Assembly (NCBI GenBank): GCA_041394725.1
Contig: JAWKHR010000008.1
Span: 130,087 to 194,086 of the forward strand
DNA length: 64,000 nucleotides
Source: JAWKHR01 sp041394725
GTDB lineage: Bacteria > Acidobacteriota > Vicinamibacteria > Vicinamibacterales > SCN-69-37
Reading direction: 5' to 3'
Within the stretch, counting starts at the first letter, position 1. Each line of letters opens with the position of its first letter. The translations under genes were made by a program, and so were the position numbers. Shown in pieces: positions 8,473-16,900 of the stretch. Below the pieces are notes generated by a model. That model saw only the letters and a program-made list of their open reading frames with translations, did not search any database and was not told the origin of the DNA.

Positions 8473-9423
8473 CTACGCGTCCCTCCGGTGGACGCGAAGC
8501 CGATCCAGCAACGCGGCCGGGAGCGACCGCCCGTCGCTCACCGCGAGATTGGCCTCGACGTGGCGCGGACGACGCATGCCCGGGATGACGGTCGTCACGT
8601 CCGGGCTGGCGAGCACGAACCGCAGCGCGAGCTCCGGCATCGTCATGCCGGCGGGGACGTCGCGGGCGAGCGCGTCCACGCGGTCGAGCGCCTCGTCGAG
8701 CTTCGGCGCCGCGAAATAGCTGTTGCGGAAGTCGCCCTCGGGCCACGTCTGGCCGCGCCGCAGCGTGCCGGTGAGCGAGCCCTCGTCGAACGGCACGCGC
8801 GCGATGACCGCGACGTCGAGCTCGCGGCAGAGCGGGAACAGGTCGTCGGCGGCGCCCTGGTCGAAGACGTTGTAGACGACCTGGACGGCGTCCACGACGC
8901 CGGTGCGGAGCGCGCGCTCGACGCCGTAGGGCCGCCGCCGGCCGACGCTGATCCCGAACGCGCGGATGAGTCCCTCGCGCTTGAGATCCTCCACCGCGCG
9001 TACCCACCGGTCGTCGTCGGTCCAGGCGTCGGTCCAGACGTGGAACTGCTGCAGATCGACGGAGGACAGGCCCAGGTGTTCCAGGCTCTGCTCGGTGGCG
9101 GCGCGGATGTGATCGGGCGGAAACGCCTCGTCGAGCGGGTCGGCCGGGTCGGCGGGCCACTTGCGGTTCTTCGGCGGGATCTTGGTCGCGATGCGGAGTG
9201 GCGCGTCGCGATGCCGCGCGAGCACCGCGCCCAGGAGCTGTTCGCTCTTGCCGTCCCCGTAGGCGAGGGCCGTGTCGAAGAAGGTGCAGCCGAGGGTGAT
9301 CGATCGCTCGATCGCCCTCTGCGACTCGTCGTCGTCCGACTCGGTCCAGCCGCCCATGCCCCAGAGGCCGTGGCCGATCTCGGAGACGGGCCAGGCGAGG
9401 CGGCCGAAGGTCCGTGTGCGCAT
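8473..9423 (-). CDS. aldo/keto reductase
   Basis: A 316-residue NADPH-type aldo/keto reductase with a TIM-barrel layout. It opens MRTRTFGRLAWPVSEIGHGLW, as many bacterial family members do. The catalytic-loop segment FFDTALAYGDGKSEQLLG gives the Asp and Tyr, TKIPPKNRKW the Lys, and QFHVWTD stands where the usual QxHxxD sits. Near the C-terminus VTTVIPGMRRPRHVEANL is the cofactor-binding segment. The start at 9423 is preferred to an in-frame ATG 33 bases further upstream because it fits the family. It may be followed by rpmE on the same strand after a 136-base gap. Substrate unknown. Confidence 0.92.
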   Translation of the reverse strand: MRTRTFGRLAWPVSEIGHGLWGMGGWTESDDDESQRAIERSITLGCTFFDTALAYGDGKSEQLLGAVLARHRDAPLRIATKIPPKNRKWPADPADPLDEAFPPDHIRAATEQSLEHLGLSSVDLQQFHVWTDAWTDDDRWVRAVEDLKREGLIRAFGISVGRRRPYGVERALRTGVVDAVQVVYNVFDQGAADDLFPLCRELDVAVIARVPFDEGSLTGTLRRGQTWPEGDFRNSYFAAPKLDEALDRVDALARDVPAGMTMPELALRFVLASPDVTTVIPGMRRPRHVEANLAVSDGRSLPAALLDRLRVHRRDA

Positions 9424-9442
9424 TCGGCGATTGTACAGAGAT

Positions 9443-9592
9443 CGGGCGTTGGGCACTGGGCACTGGGCCCTGGGGAGATCGCGTCGGCGCTCGGCTTTCG
9501 GCGAGGTGGGATCGGGTCGGCTCTCGGCGAGGGTGATTAGGTCGGCTTTCGGCTCTGGGCGTTCGGCGTTCGGGTAACGGGCTGGCGTTCGG
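9443..9592. repeat. GC-rich repeat block, left side of the PadR cassette
   Basis: GTTGGGCACTGGGCACTGGG near 9448-9467 is followed by several GGCTTTCGGC and GGCGTTCGGCG words. The block is the inverse of the one at 11405-11652. No gene is seen in it; the minus-strand TACAAT near 9436 may serve the reductase gene. Confidence 0.6.
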
Positions 9593-9598
9593 CCGGGC

Positions 9599-9630
9599 TT
9601 GACGCTATTACGTATTGCGTAGTATTACGT
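9599..9630 (+). promoter_or_regulatory. promoter with palindromic PadR-type operator
   Basis: TTGACG at 9599-9604 is a possible -35. It is followed by the imperfect palindrome TACGTATTGCGTA (9609-9621) and a second ATTACG (9624-9629) close to where the -10 should be. An operator overlapping the promoter of a PadR gene suggests autorepression; this is inferred from position and symmetry. Confidence 0.45.
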
Positions 9631-9657
9631 TCGGCGAAGCATGGAGCGGTTCTCCCC

Positions 9658-9996
9658 ATGACGCGCAAGCGACAATCGCCGGCCCCTTCGCTCAACGACC
9701 TCGGCCGCTTTTCGGAGCCGGCGTTGTACATCCTCATCTCGCTGGCCGACGAGCCGAAGCATGGCTACGCGATGACGCGGGACATCGAGGTCATGACGGG
9801 GCAGCGGCTGGGGCCGGGGACGCTCTACGGCGCGATTGCGCGCCTCGAGGAGCGGAAGTGGATCGAGCCGTTGCCCGCCGAGGACCGCCGCCGGCCGTAT
9901 CGGCTGACGGGTGCCGGACAGCGAGTCCTCGAGGCGCGTCTCGAGGCCCTGCGGACGGTGACGCGGATCGGGCGGGAACGGTTGCAGAGGGCGTGA
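9658..9996 (+). CDS. PadR family transcriptional regulator
   Basis: A 112-residue winged-helix protein with the PadR fold: ALYILISLADEPKHGYAMTR (about residues 22-41) carries the first helices, RLGPGTLYGAIARLEERKWIE the recognition helix and turn, and RPYRLTGAGQRVLE the wing. The short C-terminus fits the PadR-s2 type. In Acidobacteria such regulators commonly sit in front of membrane proteins or large ABC permeases and repress them. Here two membrane proteins follow on the same strand. The upstream palindrome at 9609-9621 is its probable binding site. The product of this operon senses or exports something unknown. Confidence 0.92.
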   Translation: MTRKRQSPAPSLNDLGRFSEPALYILISLADEPKHGYAMTRDIEVMTGQRLGPGTLYGAIARLEERKWIEPLPAEDRRRPYRLTGAGQRVLEARLEALRTVTRIGRERLQRA

Positions 9997-10085
9997 AGGG
10001 TCCTGAGGGTCCCCAAGGTCCCCCGGGTCCCCAGGGTTCGGAGGGGCCTGGGGGCCCAGGAGTTCGGAGGGCCGGAGGGGACGTG
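9997..10085. repeat. GGTCCC/GGGGCC repeat block
   Basis: Directly after the PadR stop, the words GGTCCTGAGGGTCCC, GGGTCCCCAGGG and GGGGCCTGGGGGCCC run to 10085. The opening GGTCCTGAGGGTCCC is identical to that of the block inside the helicase gene at 5832. No coding sequence is apparent. Confidence 0.6.
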
Positions 10086-10098
10086 CAGGGAGCCGTTG

Positions 10099-10845
10099 AT
10101 GTCGAGAATCGCGCGGCTGATCGTTCGGCTGTATCCGGCGGAGTGGCGCGACCGGCATGCGGCGGCGATGCTGGCGATGCTCGAGCAGGATCGCGTCCGC
10201 GCCGCCGATCTCCTCGATCTGCTGCGGGGCGCGCTCGGCGAGCGGGGTGTGTGGCGATGGCCGATGGCCGTCGTTCGCCGGGTCGGCGCGGCGTATCTCG
10301 CCTGCGCGCTGACGATGGCGGGCGGGTGGCTTGTCGTCTTCATCGGCCGCGGGCTCGTGCGCGCGGGGCTGGCCGGGGTCTGGATCGACATCGGCCGCCT
10401 GTCGGCCGATCTCTCGCGCATCGATTCGGGTCCGCTCGCCCGCGCGCTGCCCGTGGTCGGCGTCCTGGGGTTCACGCTGATCCTGATCACCGCGGCGCCG
10501 GTGCTCGCCGTGCTCGCGGGCGTCAGGCTCTGGTCAGGCCGGCCGCTGCGACTCTGGGGCGGACTCGTCTGCGCGGCCTCGGCCGCGTGGTGGCTCCACG
10601 ACATGGCCTGGACGGATTTCTGGCGCCACGGCCCGACCCTGATCCAGGCCGCCAACGAGTGGCTGTCGGTATCGCCGTATCTCGGCGGCGCCTTCGTCGG
10701 CGGCTGGTTCCTGTTCGGGCGGCGTTCGACTGCCTCCGCCGTGCCCCCGGACGCCGAGCGCCTGACGCCGAGCGCCGAACGCCGAGCCAATCATGATCGC
10801 CTGGGCCCGCATCCTCCTCCGTCTCTACCCGCGCTCCTGGCGTGA
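10099..10845 (+). CDS. membrane protein, PadR-associated (paralogue 1)
   Basis: A 248-residue protein, function not recognised. It begins with a cytoplasmic amphipathic segment containing IVRLYPAEWRDRHAAAMLAM and DLLDLLRGAL, then has about four hydrophobic segments (roughly residues 70-95, 113-135, 140-160 and 193-210). The opening matches the next gene (ILLRLYPRSWRERYGAEM), so the two are diverged paralogues. The RLYPxxWRxRYGxE motif is familiar from small membrane proteins next to PadR regulators in Acidobacteria. AGGGAG lies 7-12 bases before the ATG at 10099, with a TTG three bases earlier as alternative. The last 25 or so residues come from repeat DNA (10744-10790) and out-of-frame overlap with the next gene. 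Confidence 0.7.
   Translation: MSRIARLIVRLYPAEWRDRHAAAMLAMLEQDRVRAADLLDLLRGALGERGVWRWPMAVVRRVGAAYLACALTMAGGWLVVFIGRGLVRAGLAGVWIDIGRLSADLSRIDSGPLARALPVVGVLGFTLILITAAPVLAVLAGVRLWSGRPLRLWGGLVCAASAAWWLHDMAWTDFWRHGPTLIQAANEWLSVSPYLGGAFVGGWFLFGRRSTASAVPPDAERLTPSAERRANHDRLGPHPPPSLPALLA
10744..10790. repeat. CCGAGCGCC/CCGAACGCC repeat at a gene junction
   Basis: GACGCCGAGCGCC occurs twice, followed by GAACGCCGAGCC, just before the ATG of the second membrane protein and inside the 3' end of the first. It belongs to the word family seen at 6.0, 9.5, 11.5 and 31.8 kb. Confidence 0.5.
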
Positions 10846-11437
10846 GCGCTACGGCGCGGAGATGGCCGTCCTGCTCGAGGACGTCCCGCCGCGCGCGCGG
10901 GATCTCGTCGACCTCGCGATCGGCTGCGCCGGGGCGTGGCTGCACCGCACGGAACTGGGTGAAACGGTCAAGTGGATGGTCCGCCTGGTCACGGCGATTG
11001 TCGTGCTGGTCGGACCGGCGTTCGTGCTGGGGCGCGTCGCGCGGAGCTTCGGACTCGCCGGCGGTGCGACCTTGGCTGAGGTCAGCCAGTGGCTGTTCGT
11101 TGCCTGCGCCGCCAGGATTTTCTGGTGGACGAGGGGGCAGAGCGTGGAGGACGTCGAGGCGCGCATGCGCGAAGGCTGGATTCCGCGTCACCAGGTCGCC
11201 TGGTGGAGAGCACTGGCGTTCCTGACCGCGACGCTGTTCTTCACCACCGACGAGTCGATTCCCCAGGCCGAGTCGCTGCTGAGTATCTTCGGCGTGGTCT
11301 TCGCGCCGCAGGCGATGGTGCCGTGGTGGGTAGATTCTTTTGTCCCGAAACCCTGGATCCTGAAGCGCCGAATCCGCCCCAGCCGCCCGCCCGCCGGCCC
11401 TGTTCCGCCGGGAGCCGAACGCCGAGAGCCGAAGTAA
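10793..11437 (+). CDS. membrane protein, PadR-associated (paralogue 2)
   Basis: A 214-residue protein of unknown function. The N-terminal 50 residues (LLRLYPRSWRERYGAEMAVL, then RARDLVDLAIGCAGAWLH) match the start of the preceding protein. Hydrophobic stretches follow near residues 62-84, 95-113 and 143-160. The C-terminal tail RPSRPPAGPVPPGAERREPK is encoded by repeat DNA and is probably not conserved. The ATG overlaps the 3' end of the upstream gene by 53 bases, so the pair is translated from one message. A role in whatever the upstream PadR regulator controls is inferred from linkage only. Confidence 0.65.
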   Translation: MIAWARILLRLYPRSWRERYGAEMAVLLEDVPPRARDLVDLAIGCAGAWLHRTELGETVKWMVRLVTAIVVLVGPAFVLGRVARSFGLAGGATLAEVSQWLFVACAARIFWWTRGQSVEDVEARMREGWIPRHQVAWWRALAFLTATLFFTTDESIPQAESLLSIFGVVFAPQAMVPWWVDSFVPKPWILKRRIRPSRPPAGPVPPGAERREPK

Positions 11438-11652
11438 CCGCCCAGCCGAGCGCCGAGGGCCGGCGCGCTCCGGCCGCCGGTCCGCAAGGCCGAACCCGCC
11501 GAGCCCCGAACGCCGAGCGCCGACGCGATCGCCCGCCGGCCGAGCGCCGACGTGATCGCCCGCCGGCCGAGCGCCGACGCGATCGCCCCCCGGGCCGAGC
11601 GCCGACGCGATCGCCCCGCCCAGTGCCCAGTGCCCAACGCCCAGTGCCTGCT
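11405..11652. repeat. repeat block, right side of the PadR cassette, with 27-bp tandem
   Basis: GAACGCCGAGAGCC and GAACGCCGAGCGCC words lead into a 27-bp tandem repeat (unit CGACGCGATCGCCCGCCGGC plus CGAGCGC; copies at 11521-11547 and 11548-11574, then a 28-base variant and a partial copy). CAGTGCCCAGTGCCCAAC follows at about 11621-11639. The order and orientation mirror the block at 9443-9592. No gene is seen between 11438 and 11684. Confidence 0.65.
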
Positions 11653-11684
11653 ATGATCCCCCCGTCTCCCGGAGGATCCCCGAA

Positions 11685-13379
11685 ATGAAGCGCTTTGCCA
11701 CCCTCACCCTCACGAGCACCGCGGCCATCGTCGCGCTCGTGGCCGCCGCGATGTCCGGATCGATCGCCGCGCAGTCGGCCGAACGCGTGGACACGGCCGC
11801 CATCGCGAAGATCCGCGACGAGGGCCTGAACCGCTCGCAGGTGATGGATACGATGTTCTGGCTGACGGACCGCTACGGGCCGCGCCTCACCGGGTCGAAG
11901 GAATTCGAGGAGGCGGGCGACTGGGCCGTCGAGCGGCTGAAGTCCTACGGCGTCCAGAACGTCCGCAAGGAGCGCTTCGAGTTCGGCAACGGCTGGTCGC
12001 TGCAGAAGTTCCACGCGACGATGGTGGAACCGCGGGTGATGCCGATCATCGGCGCGGTGAAGGCGTGGACACCCGGCACGAACGGCACGTTCACCGCCGA
12101 TGTGGTGCGACCCGAGATCACGAACGAGGCGGACGCGGCGAAGTACCGCGGCCAGCTCAGGGGCAAGATCGTCCTCACCCAGCCGGCGCGTGAGGTGCGG
12201 ATGCTCGAGTACGGCGACGGCACCGTGCTCCGCTACGACAACGACAACGGCAAGTGGCGCGAGGAAGCGCTCTCGATGCCCGCGCCGCGCGGCGCGCGCG
12301 GCGGCGGGGAGGCGGTGCGGCGCGTGGCGGTGGCGGCCGGGCCGGGGGCGGCGGGCCGTGGCGGCGCCGCGGAGTGCGGCGGCGCCGGGCGTGGCGGGCG
12401 CGGCTCGGGATTCAACGTCAACGAGTTCTACAAGAGCGAGGGCGTGCTCGCGCTCTTCGACCGCGGCAGCAACAGCGACATGGCCAGCGGCGGCAGCGAC
12501 CTGACCTGGCAGCAGCAGCACACCGACGGCGGCACGTTCGCCGTGCAGTCGGGCGGCCGCGCGAGCGACGAGCCCGGCAGCGGCCTGCCGCAGGTCACGC
12601 TCGCCGTCGAGCACTACAACCGCATGGTGCGGCTGCTCGACCACGACCAGCCCGTGAAGGTCGAGCTCCAGGTCGAGACCGAGTTCCGTCCCGAGACCCA
12701 GCCGAACGGGTTCAACATCCTCGGCGAGATTCCCGGCACCGACAAGGCCGACGAGCTGGTCATCATCGGCGCGCACTTCGACTCGTGGCAGGGCGCGACC
12801 GGCGCCACCGACAACGCGTCCGGCTCGGCCGCGATGATGGAGGCCCTGCGCATCATCCAGGCGACCGGCCTCCGGCCGCGCCGCACGATCCGCATTGCGC
12901 TCTGGGGCGCGGAGGAGGGCGGCCTCGTCGGGTCGCGCACCTACGTCCGGGAGCACCTCGGCACGCGCGACGAGCCGAAGCCCGAGTACGCGAAGGTCTC
13001 GGCCTACTTCAACATCGACAACGGCACGGGCCCGATCCGCGGGATCTGGATGCAGGAGAACGACGCGGTGCGCCCGATCTTCGCCGCGTGGATCGCGCCG
13101 CTCAAGGACCTCGACGTGACCATCCTCGGCCCGCGGTCGGTCGGCAGCACCGACCATGCGTCGTTCGACTCGGTCGGCGTCCCGGGCTTCCAGTTCGTGC
13201 AGGAGCGCTACGAGTACAACTCGCGCACGCACCACACGAACATGGACTTCCTCGACCGCGTCCAGCCCGACGACATGAAGCTCACCGCGACCGTCGCGGC
13301 GGTGTTCGCGTGGGAGGCCGCCAACCGCGACCAGATGCTGCCGCGCAAGCCGGCCCCGGCCGGCGGCGGCCGGCCGTAG
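11685..13379 (+). CDS. secreted M28 family metallopeptidase
   Basis: A 564-residue exported zinc aminopeptidase-like protein. A signal peptide covers about residues 1-30, ending near SIAAQS. The M28 catalytic domain (about 340-550) shows the co-catalytic ligands in order: GAHFDSW (His), ATDNASGSA (bridging Asp), WGAEEGG (catalytic and ligand Glu), FNIDNGTG (Asp) and HHTNMDF (last His). A PA-like region lies between (about 125-300), broken by a Gly/Arg/Ala-rich loop near residues 200-242. The ribosome site GGAGG sits 10 bases before the ATG. It probably releases amino acids from peptides in the periplasm or outside the cell. It is monocistronic or followed by the small membrane gene at 13401. 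Confidence 0.93.
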   Translation: MKRFATLTLTSTAAIVALVAAAMSGSIAAQSAERVDTAAIAKIRDEGLNRSQVMDTMFWLTDRYGPRLTGSKEFEEAGDWAVERLKSYGVQNVRKERFEFGNGWSLQKFHATMVEPRVMPIIGAVKAWTPGTNGTFTADVVRPEITNEADAAKYRGQLRGKIVLTQPAREVRMLEYGDGTVLRYDNDNGKWREEALSMPAPRGARGGGEAVRRVAVAAGPGAAGRGGAAECGGAGRGGRGSGFNVNEFYKSEGVLALFDRGSNSDMASGGSDLTWQQQHTDGGTFAVQSGGRASDEPGSGLPQVTLAVEHYNRMVRLLDHDQPVKVELQVETEFRPETQPNGFNILGEIPGTDKADELVIIGAHFDSWQGATGATDNASGSAAMMEALRIIQATGLRPRRTIRIALWGAEEGGLVGSRTYVREHLGTRDEPKPEYAKVSAYFNIDNGTGPIRGIWMQENDAVRPIFAAWIAPLKDLDVTILGPRSVGSTDHASFDSVGVPGFQFVQERYEYNSRTHHTNMDFLDRVQPDDMKLTATVAAVFAWEAANRDQMLPRKPAPAGGGRP

Positions 13380-13400
13380 GCCGGGGACGCCGAGGCGTCG

Positions 13401-13853
13401 ATGCCGTCGCGCCAGCTGCTCGCGTTCCAGATCGGGTGCTGGGCGGCGCTCGTGTCCGCCGCCGTGCACCTGGCCGGTCACATCATCGGGCCTCAGCCGA
13501 CGACGCCGGCCGAGGCGACGGTGCTCCAGGTGGCATCGAACGTCGTCCTGCAGCTGCCCGGCGCCTCCCGCTCGCTGATGGACCTGTTCTCGGGTTTCAG
13601 CCTGGCGCTCGCGCTCTTCCTGGCGTTCTGGGGCGGCCTCGGCCTGATGCTGGCGCGCCGGGCCCGCCACGACGGCCCGCTGATGTACGCCGTCGCCCGC
13701 ACCATGGCCGGCGCCGCGGTCATCCTCCTGGTCATCTCGCTCACCGACTGGTTCATCGTGCCCAGCGTGTGCATCGCGATGATGGCGATCTCGTTCGCGG
13801 TCGCGGCGGTCAGGGCGCCGGACATGGGGTCAGGTCTTGGATCGCAGCCTTGA
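13401..13853 (+). CDS. small four-helix membrane protein, unknown
   Basis: A 150-residue protein with about four hydrophobic helices (near residues 8-30, 60-83, 95-116 and 119-138) separated by a short loop with HLAGHIIG. I do not recognise the family beyond a general resemblance to small acidobacterial membrane proteins. It starts 21 bases after the M28 gene and may be co-transcribed. Its last residues (MGSGLGSQP) and stop come from a 129-bp palindromic element (13824-13952), so the native C-terminus has been replaced. Confidence 0.65.
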   Translation: MPSRQLLAFQIGCWAALVSAAVHLAGHIIGPQPTTPAEATVLQVASNVVLQLPGASRSLMDLFSGFSLALALFLAFWGGLGLMLARRARHDGPLMYAVARTMAGAAVILLVISLTDWFIVPSVCIAMMAISFAVAAVRAPDMGSGLGSQP

Positions 13854-13952
13854 CGGGCGCGCGCTGACGAAAATGTAGGTTGCGTCGGGTCGGTGACCGA
13901 CAATTTCGTCAGCGGCCGCCCGTCGAGGCTGCGATCCAAGACCTGACCCCAT
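13824..13952. mobile_element. 129-bp MITE/REP-like palindromic element
   Basis: The ends are inverted copies of ATGGGGTCAGGTCTTGGATC continuing through GCAGCCT and GACGGGCG (about 35 bases, one mismatch). The pairing resumes inside with GCTGACGAAA (13861-13870 region) against TTTCGTCAGC (13904-13913). The whole can fold into one long hairpin. It holds no gene of its own and supplies the 3' ends of the two convergent genes around it. A nonautonomous mobile element is the likeliest reading. Confidence 0.75.
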
Positions 13953-16900
13953 CTCCCGCAGCCTCCGCAGGTCCACCTTGCCGGTGCCGAGTGTCGGGAT
14001 CGTGGCGATCGGCACCAGGCTGTCTCGGCGCGGAAGCCACAGCTTCGGCAGCGACGTCGCGTTGAGCCGGTCCCACAACTCCGCCGGCGTGACTCCGGGA
14101 CACGCGTAGAACGCCACGAGCCGCTCCCCGCGCGCGTCGTCCGACACCGCGGTCACCGCGCTGCACGCCTCGCCCAACACCTCGTTGATGGCGTCCTCGA
14201 CCCGCAGGTGCGGCACCATCTCGCCGCCGATCTTGCTGAACCGCGAGAGACGGTCCGTGATGAAGATGAAGCCGTCCTCGTCGATCCGCGCCAGGTCGCC
14301 TGTCACGTACCAGCCGTCCCGGATCACCTCCGCGGTGCGACCGGGGTCGTCCAGGTACCCGAGCATCAGGTTCGGCCCGCGCACGAGCAGCAGGCCCTCC
14401 TGCCCGACGATCGGCCCCTCTCCGGTCTCGCGATCCACGACCATCGCCGATACGCCCGGGACCGGATGGCCCACCGATCCGGCCTTCGTCCCGGTCTGCG
14501 GCGCCTCCGGATCCGCGACGTCCGGCCGGTTGACGGCCACGACCGGCGACATCTCGGTGCACCCGTAGCCTTCCATCAGGGACACGCCGAAGGCCTGCCG
14601 GAACGCGGCGGCCACGGGCTCGCGCAGCTTCTCCGCGCCGACGATGGCGTACTTCAGCGTCCCGAACTGCTCCGGCGTGATGCGCCGGACGTACGCCTGG
14701 CAGAACGTCGGCGTGCTGATCAGCATGGTCGCGCGGTGCTCGGCGGCGAGTTCGCCGATGCGCTTCGCGTCCATCGGGTTCGGGTGATAGATGACGCGCG
14801 CGCCCTGGAGCAGGGGGAACCACAGCGTGCCCGTCAGGCCGAACGAGTGGAAGAACGGCAGGACGCCGATGAAGCCGTCCGCGGTCGTCATCGGGAAGAT
14901 CTGCGCCAGCGCGTCCGTGTTGGCGAGGATGCCGGCGTGCGAGATCATCACGCCCTTCGGCTGGCCCGTGCTGCCGCTCGAGAACACGATGGTGGCGACC
15001 GCCCGGTCGGAAGGCACGGCCGGATCGGCGCCCGCGTCCACGCGATGGCGTCGGCCGAGCCAGGACAGCGGCGCGAGGCGCGCGAGCGCGATCGCGCGCA
15101 GCCGCGCGGCGGCGCCGAACTGGCGTCGAAGATCCTCGAGGTACACGAAGCCGGGCCGCGCCGACACGCCCGCCTTGTCCAGAAATGTCCGTGACGTGAC
15201 GATCGTGCGCAACCCGGCCTGCGCGATGGCGGCGTCGAGCGCCTCGGGACCCACCGTGAAGTTCAGGTTCACCGGCACGCGACCCGCGCCGAGCACCGCG
15301 ATGTTGGCGAGCGCACCGCCCACCGACGCCGGCAGCAGCAGCCCGATGCGGGGCTCCCCGGGCGCCCGGCGCGCGATCGCCTCGCCCATGAGGAGCGACG
15401 CGGCCATCGCGCGTCCGTAGGTCAGCCGCTGGCCGGTGCTGTCGGCCATCGCCGGCGCGCCCCAGCGCCGGCGGGCCATGCGGTAGAACTCGGTGTGCAG
15501 CCGGGCCGTCGGCGGGCGACGCCCGGCGACCGTGTCGGATCCCAGTTCCATGATGGCCTGTCGCACCTCGAGGGCCGTGGCGGTGGACGGCAGCGGCGCG
15601 CCCCACGCGACCGTGACAGGGTAGGGCAGACGCTCCGGCCGTTTCCACAGGAACCGCTCGCGCTTGAAACTGAAGATGCTGCCCCAGACGCGGTCCAGGT
15701 AGACGGGCACGATCGGCACGTCGAGCCCCGCGACGATGCGCTCGAAGCCGCGCTTGAAGGGGAGCAGGTTGCCCGTCCGGCTGACCGCGCCCTCGGCGAA
15801 GATGCAGACCACGTGGCCCGCCTCGAGCTCGGCGCGGGCCCGCGCGATGGCGTCGGCGACGCCGCGGCGGCGGCCCGTCTCGACCGGAATCGCGTGCATC
15901 CGCGTCAGCAGCGCGTGCAGTCCGGGTCTGCGGAAGTACGGCCCGAACACCAGGAAGCGCACGAACCGCTGGATGGTCGCGCCCACCAGCGCGCCGTCGA
16001 CGAGCGAGACGTGGTTCGCGACGATGAGCGCCGGTCCGCGCTCCGGCACGTTCGGCCGCCCGACGATCCGGATGCGGTAGATCGTGTGGGTCAGCCCCCA
16101 GAGCACGAACCGCACGAAGAAGTCCGGCACCTTCGCGAGCACGTAGACGTTCGACGCGAGCGTGAACGCCGCCACGACCGCGAGCAGCTGGCGAATCGAC
16201 AGACCGGCCGCGTCCGACGCCCAGAGCACCGCCGACGCGAGCAGGATGCCGATCGTGTTCAGGAAGCCGGTCGTGCCGAGCACCCGGCCCTTCTCGTCCT
16301 CGGCGGGCCGGTGCTGCACGAGCGCGTTCAGGGGCACCGCGAAGAACCCGCCGGCCACGCCCAGCGCGCCGAGCACGAGCGCCGCGCCCCCGTACGACGC
16401 GGCTCCGGCGAAGGCCAGGCTGAACACGCCCAGGCCGAACGAGCCGAGGGGCACGAGCCCGAGCTCGATCTTCCGGCCCGAGAGCCGCCCGGCCAGCAGG
16501 CTGCCGGCCGCGATGCCGATGGCGAGCGGCGTGTAGAGCCGCGTGGACGCCGCATCGCCGACGCCGAGCGCCTCGCGTCCGAACGGAATCAGCGCCATCT
16601 GCAGCAGCGCGCCCAGGAACCAGAAGTACGAGAGGCCCACGATGGTCAGGCGCAGCGTGCGGTCGGGCCACACGCGGCGCACGCCGCGTCCGATCTCGTG
16701 CCAGGGGTCGAGCGCGAAGCGCCGGTCCGGTCTCGCGGCGGGCACGGCCGGAATGCGCAGGCTGGTCAGCAGCCCCGCGACCGCGATCGCGACCAGCACG
16801 GCAGCCAGTCGCCACGGCGTGTCCCGCCAGGCGTCGAACAGCGCGCCGCCGGCGCCCGTGCCCAGCACGATCGCCGCGAACGTGCTCATCTCCAGCAGGC

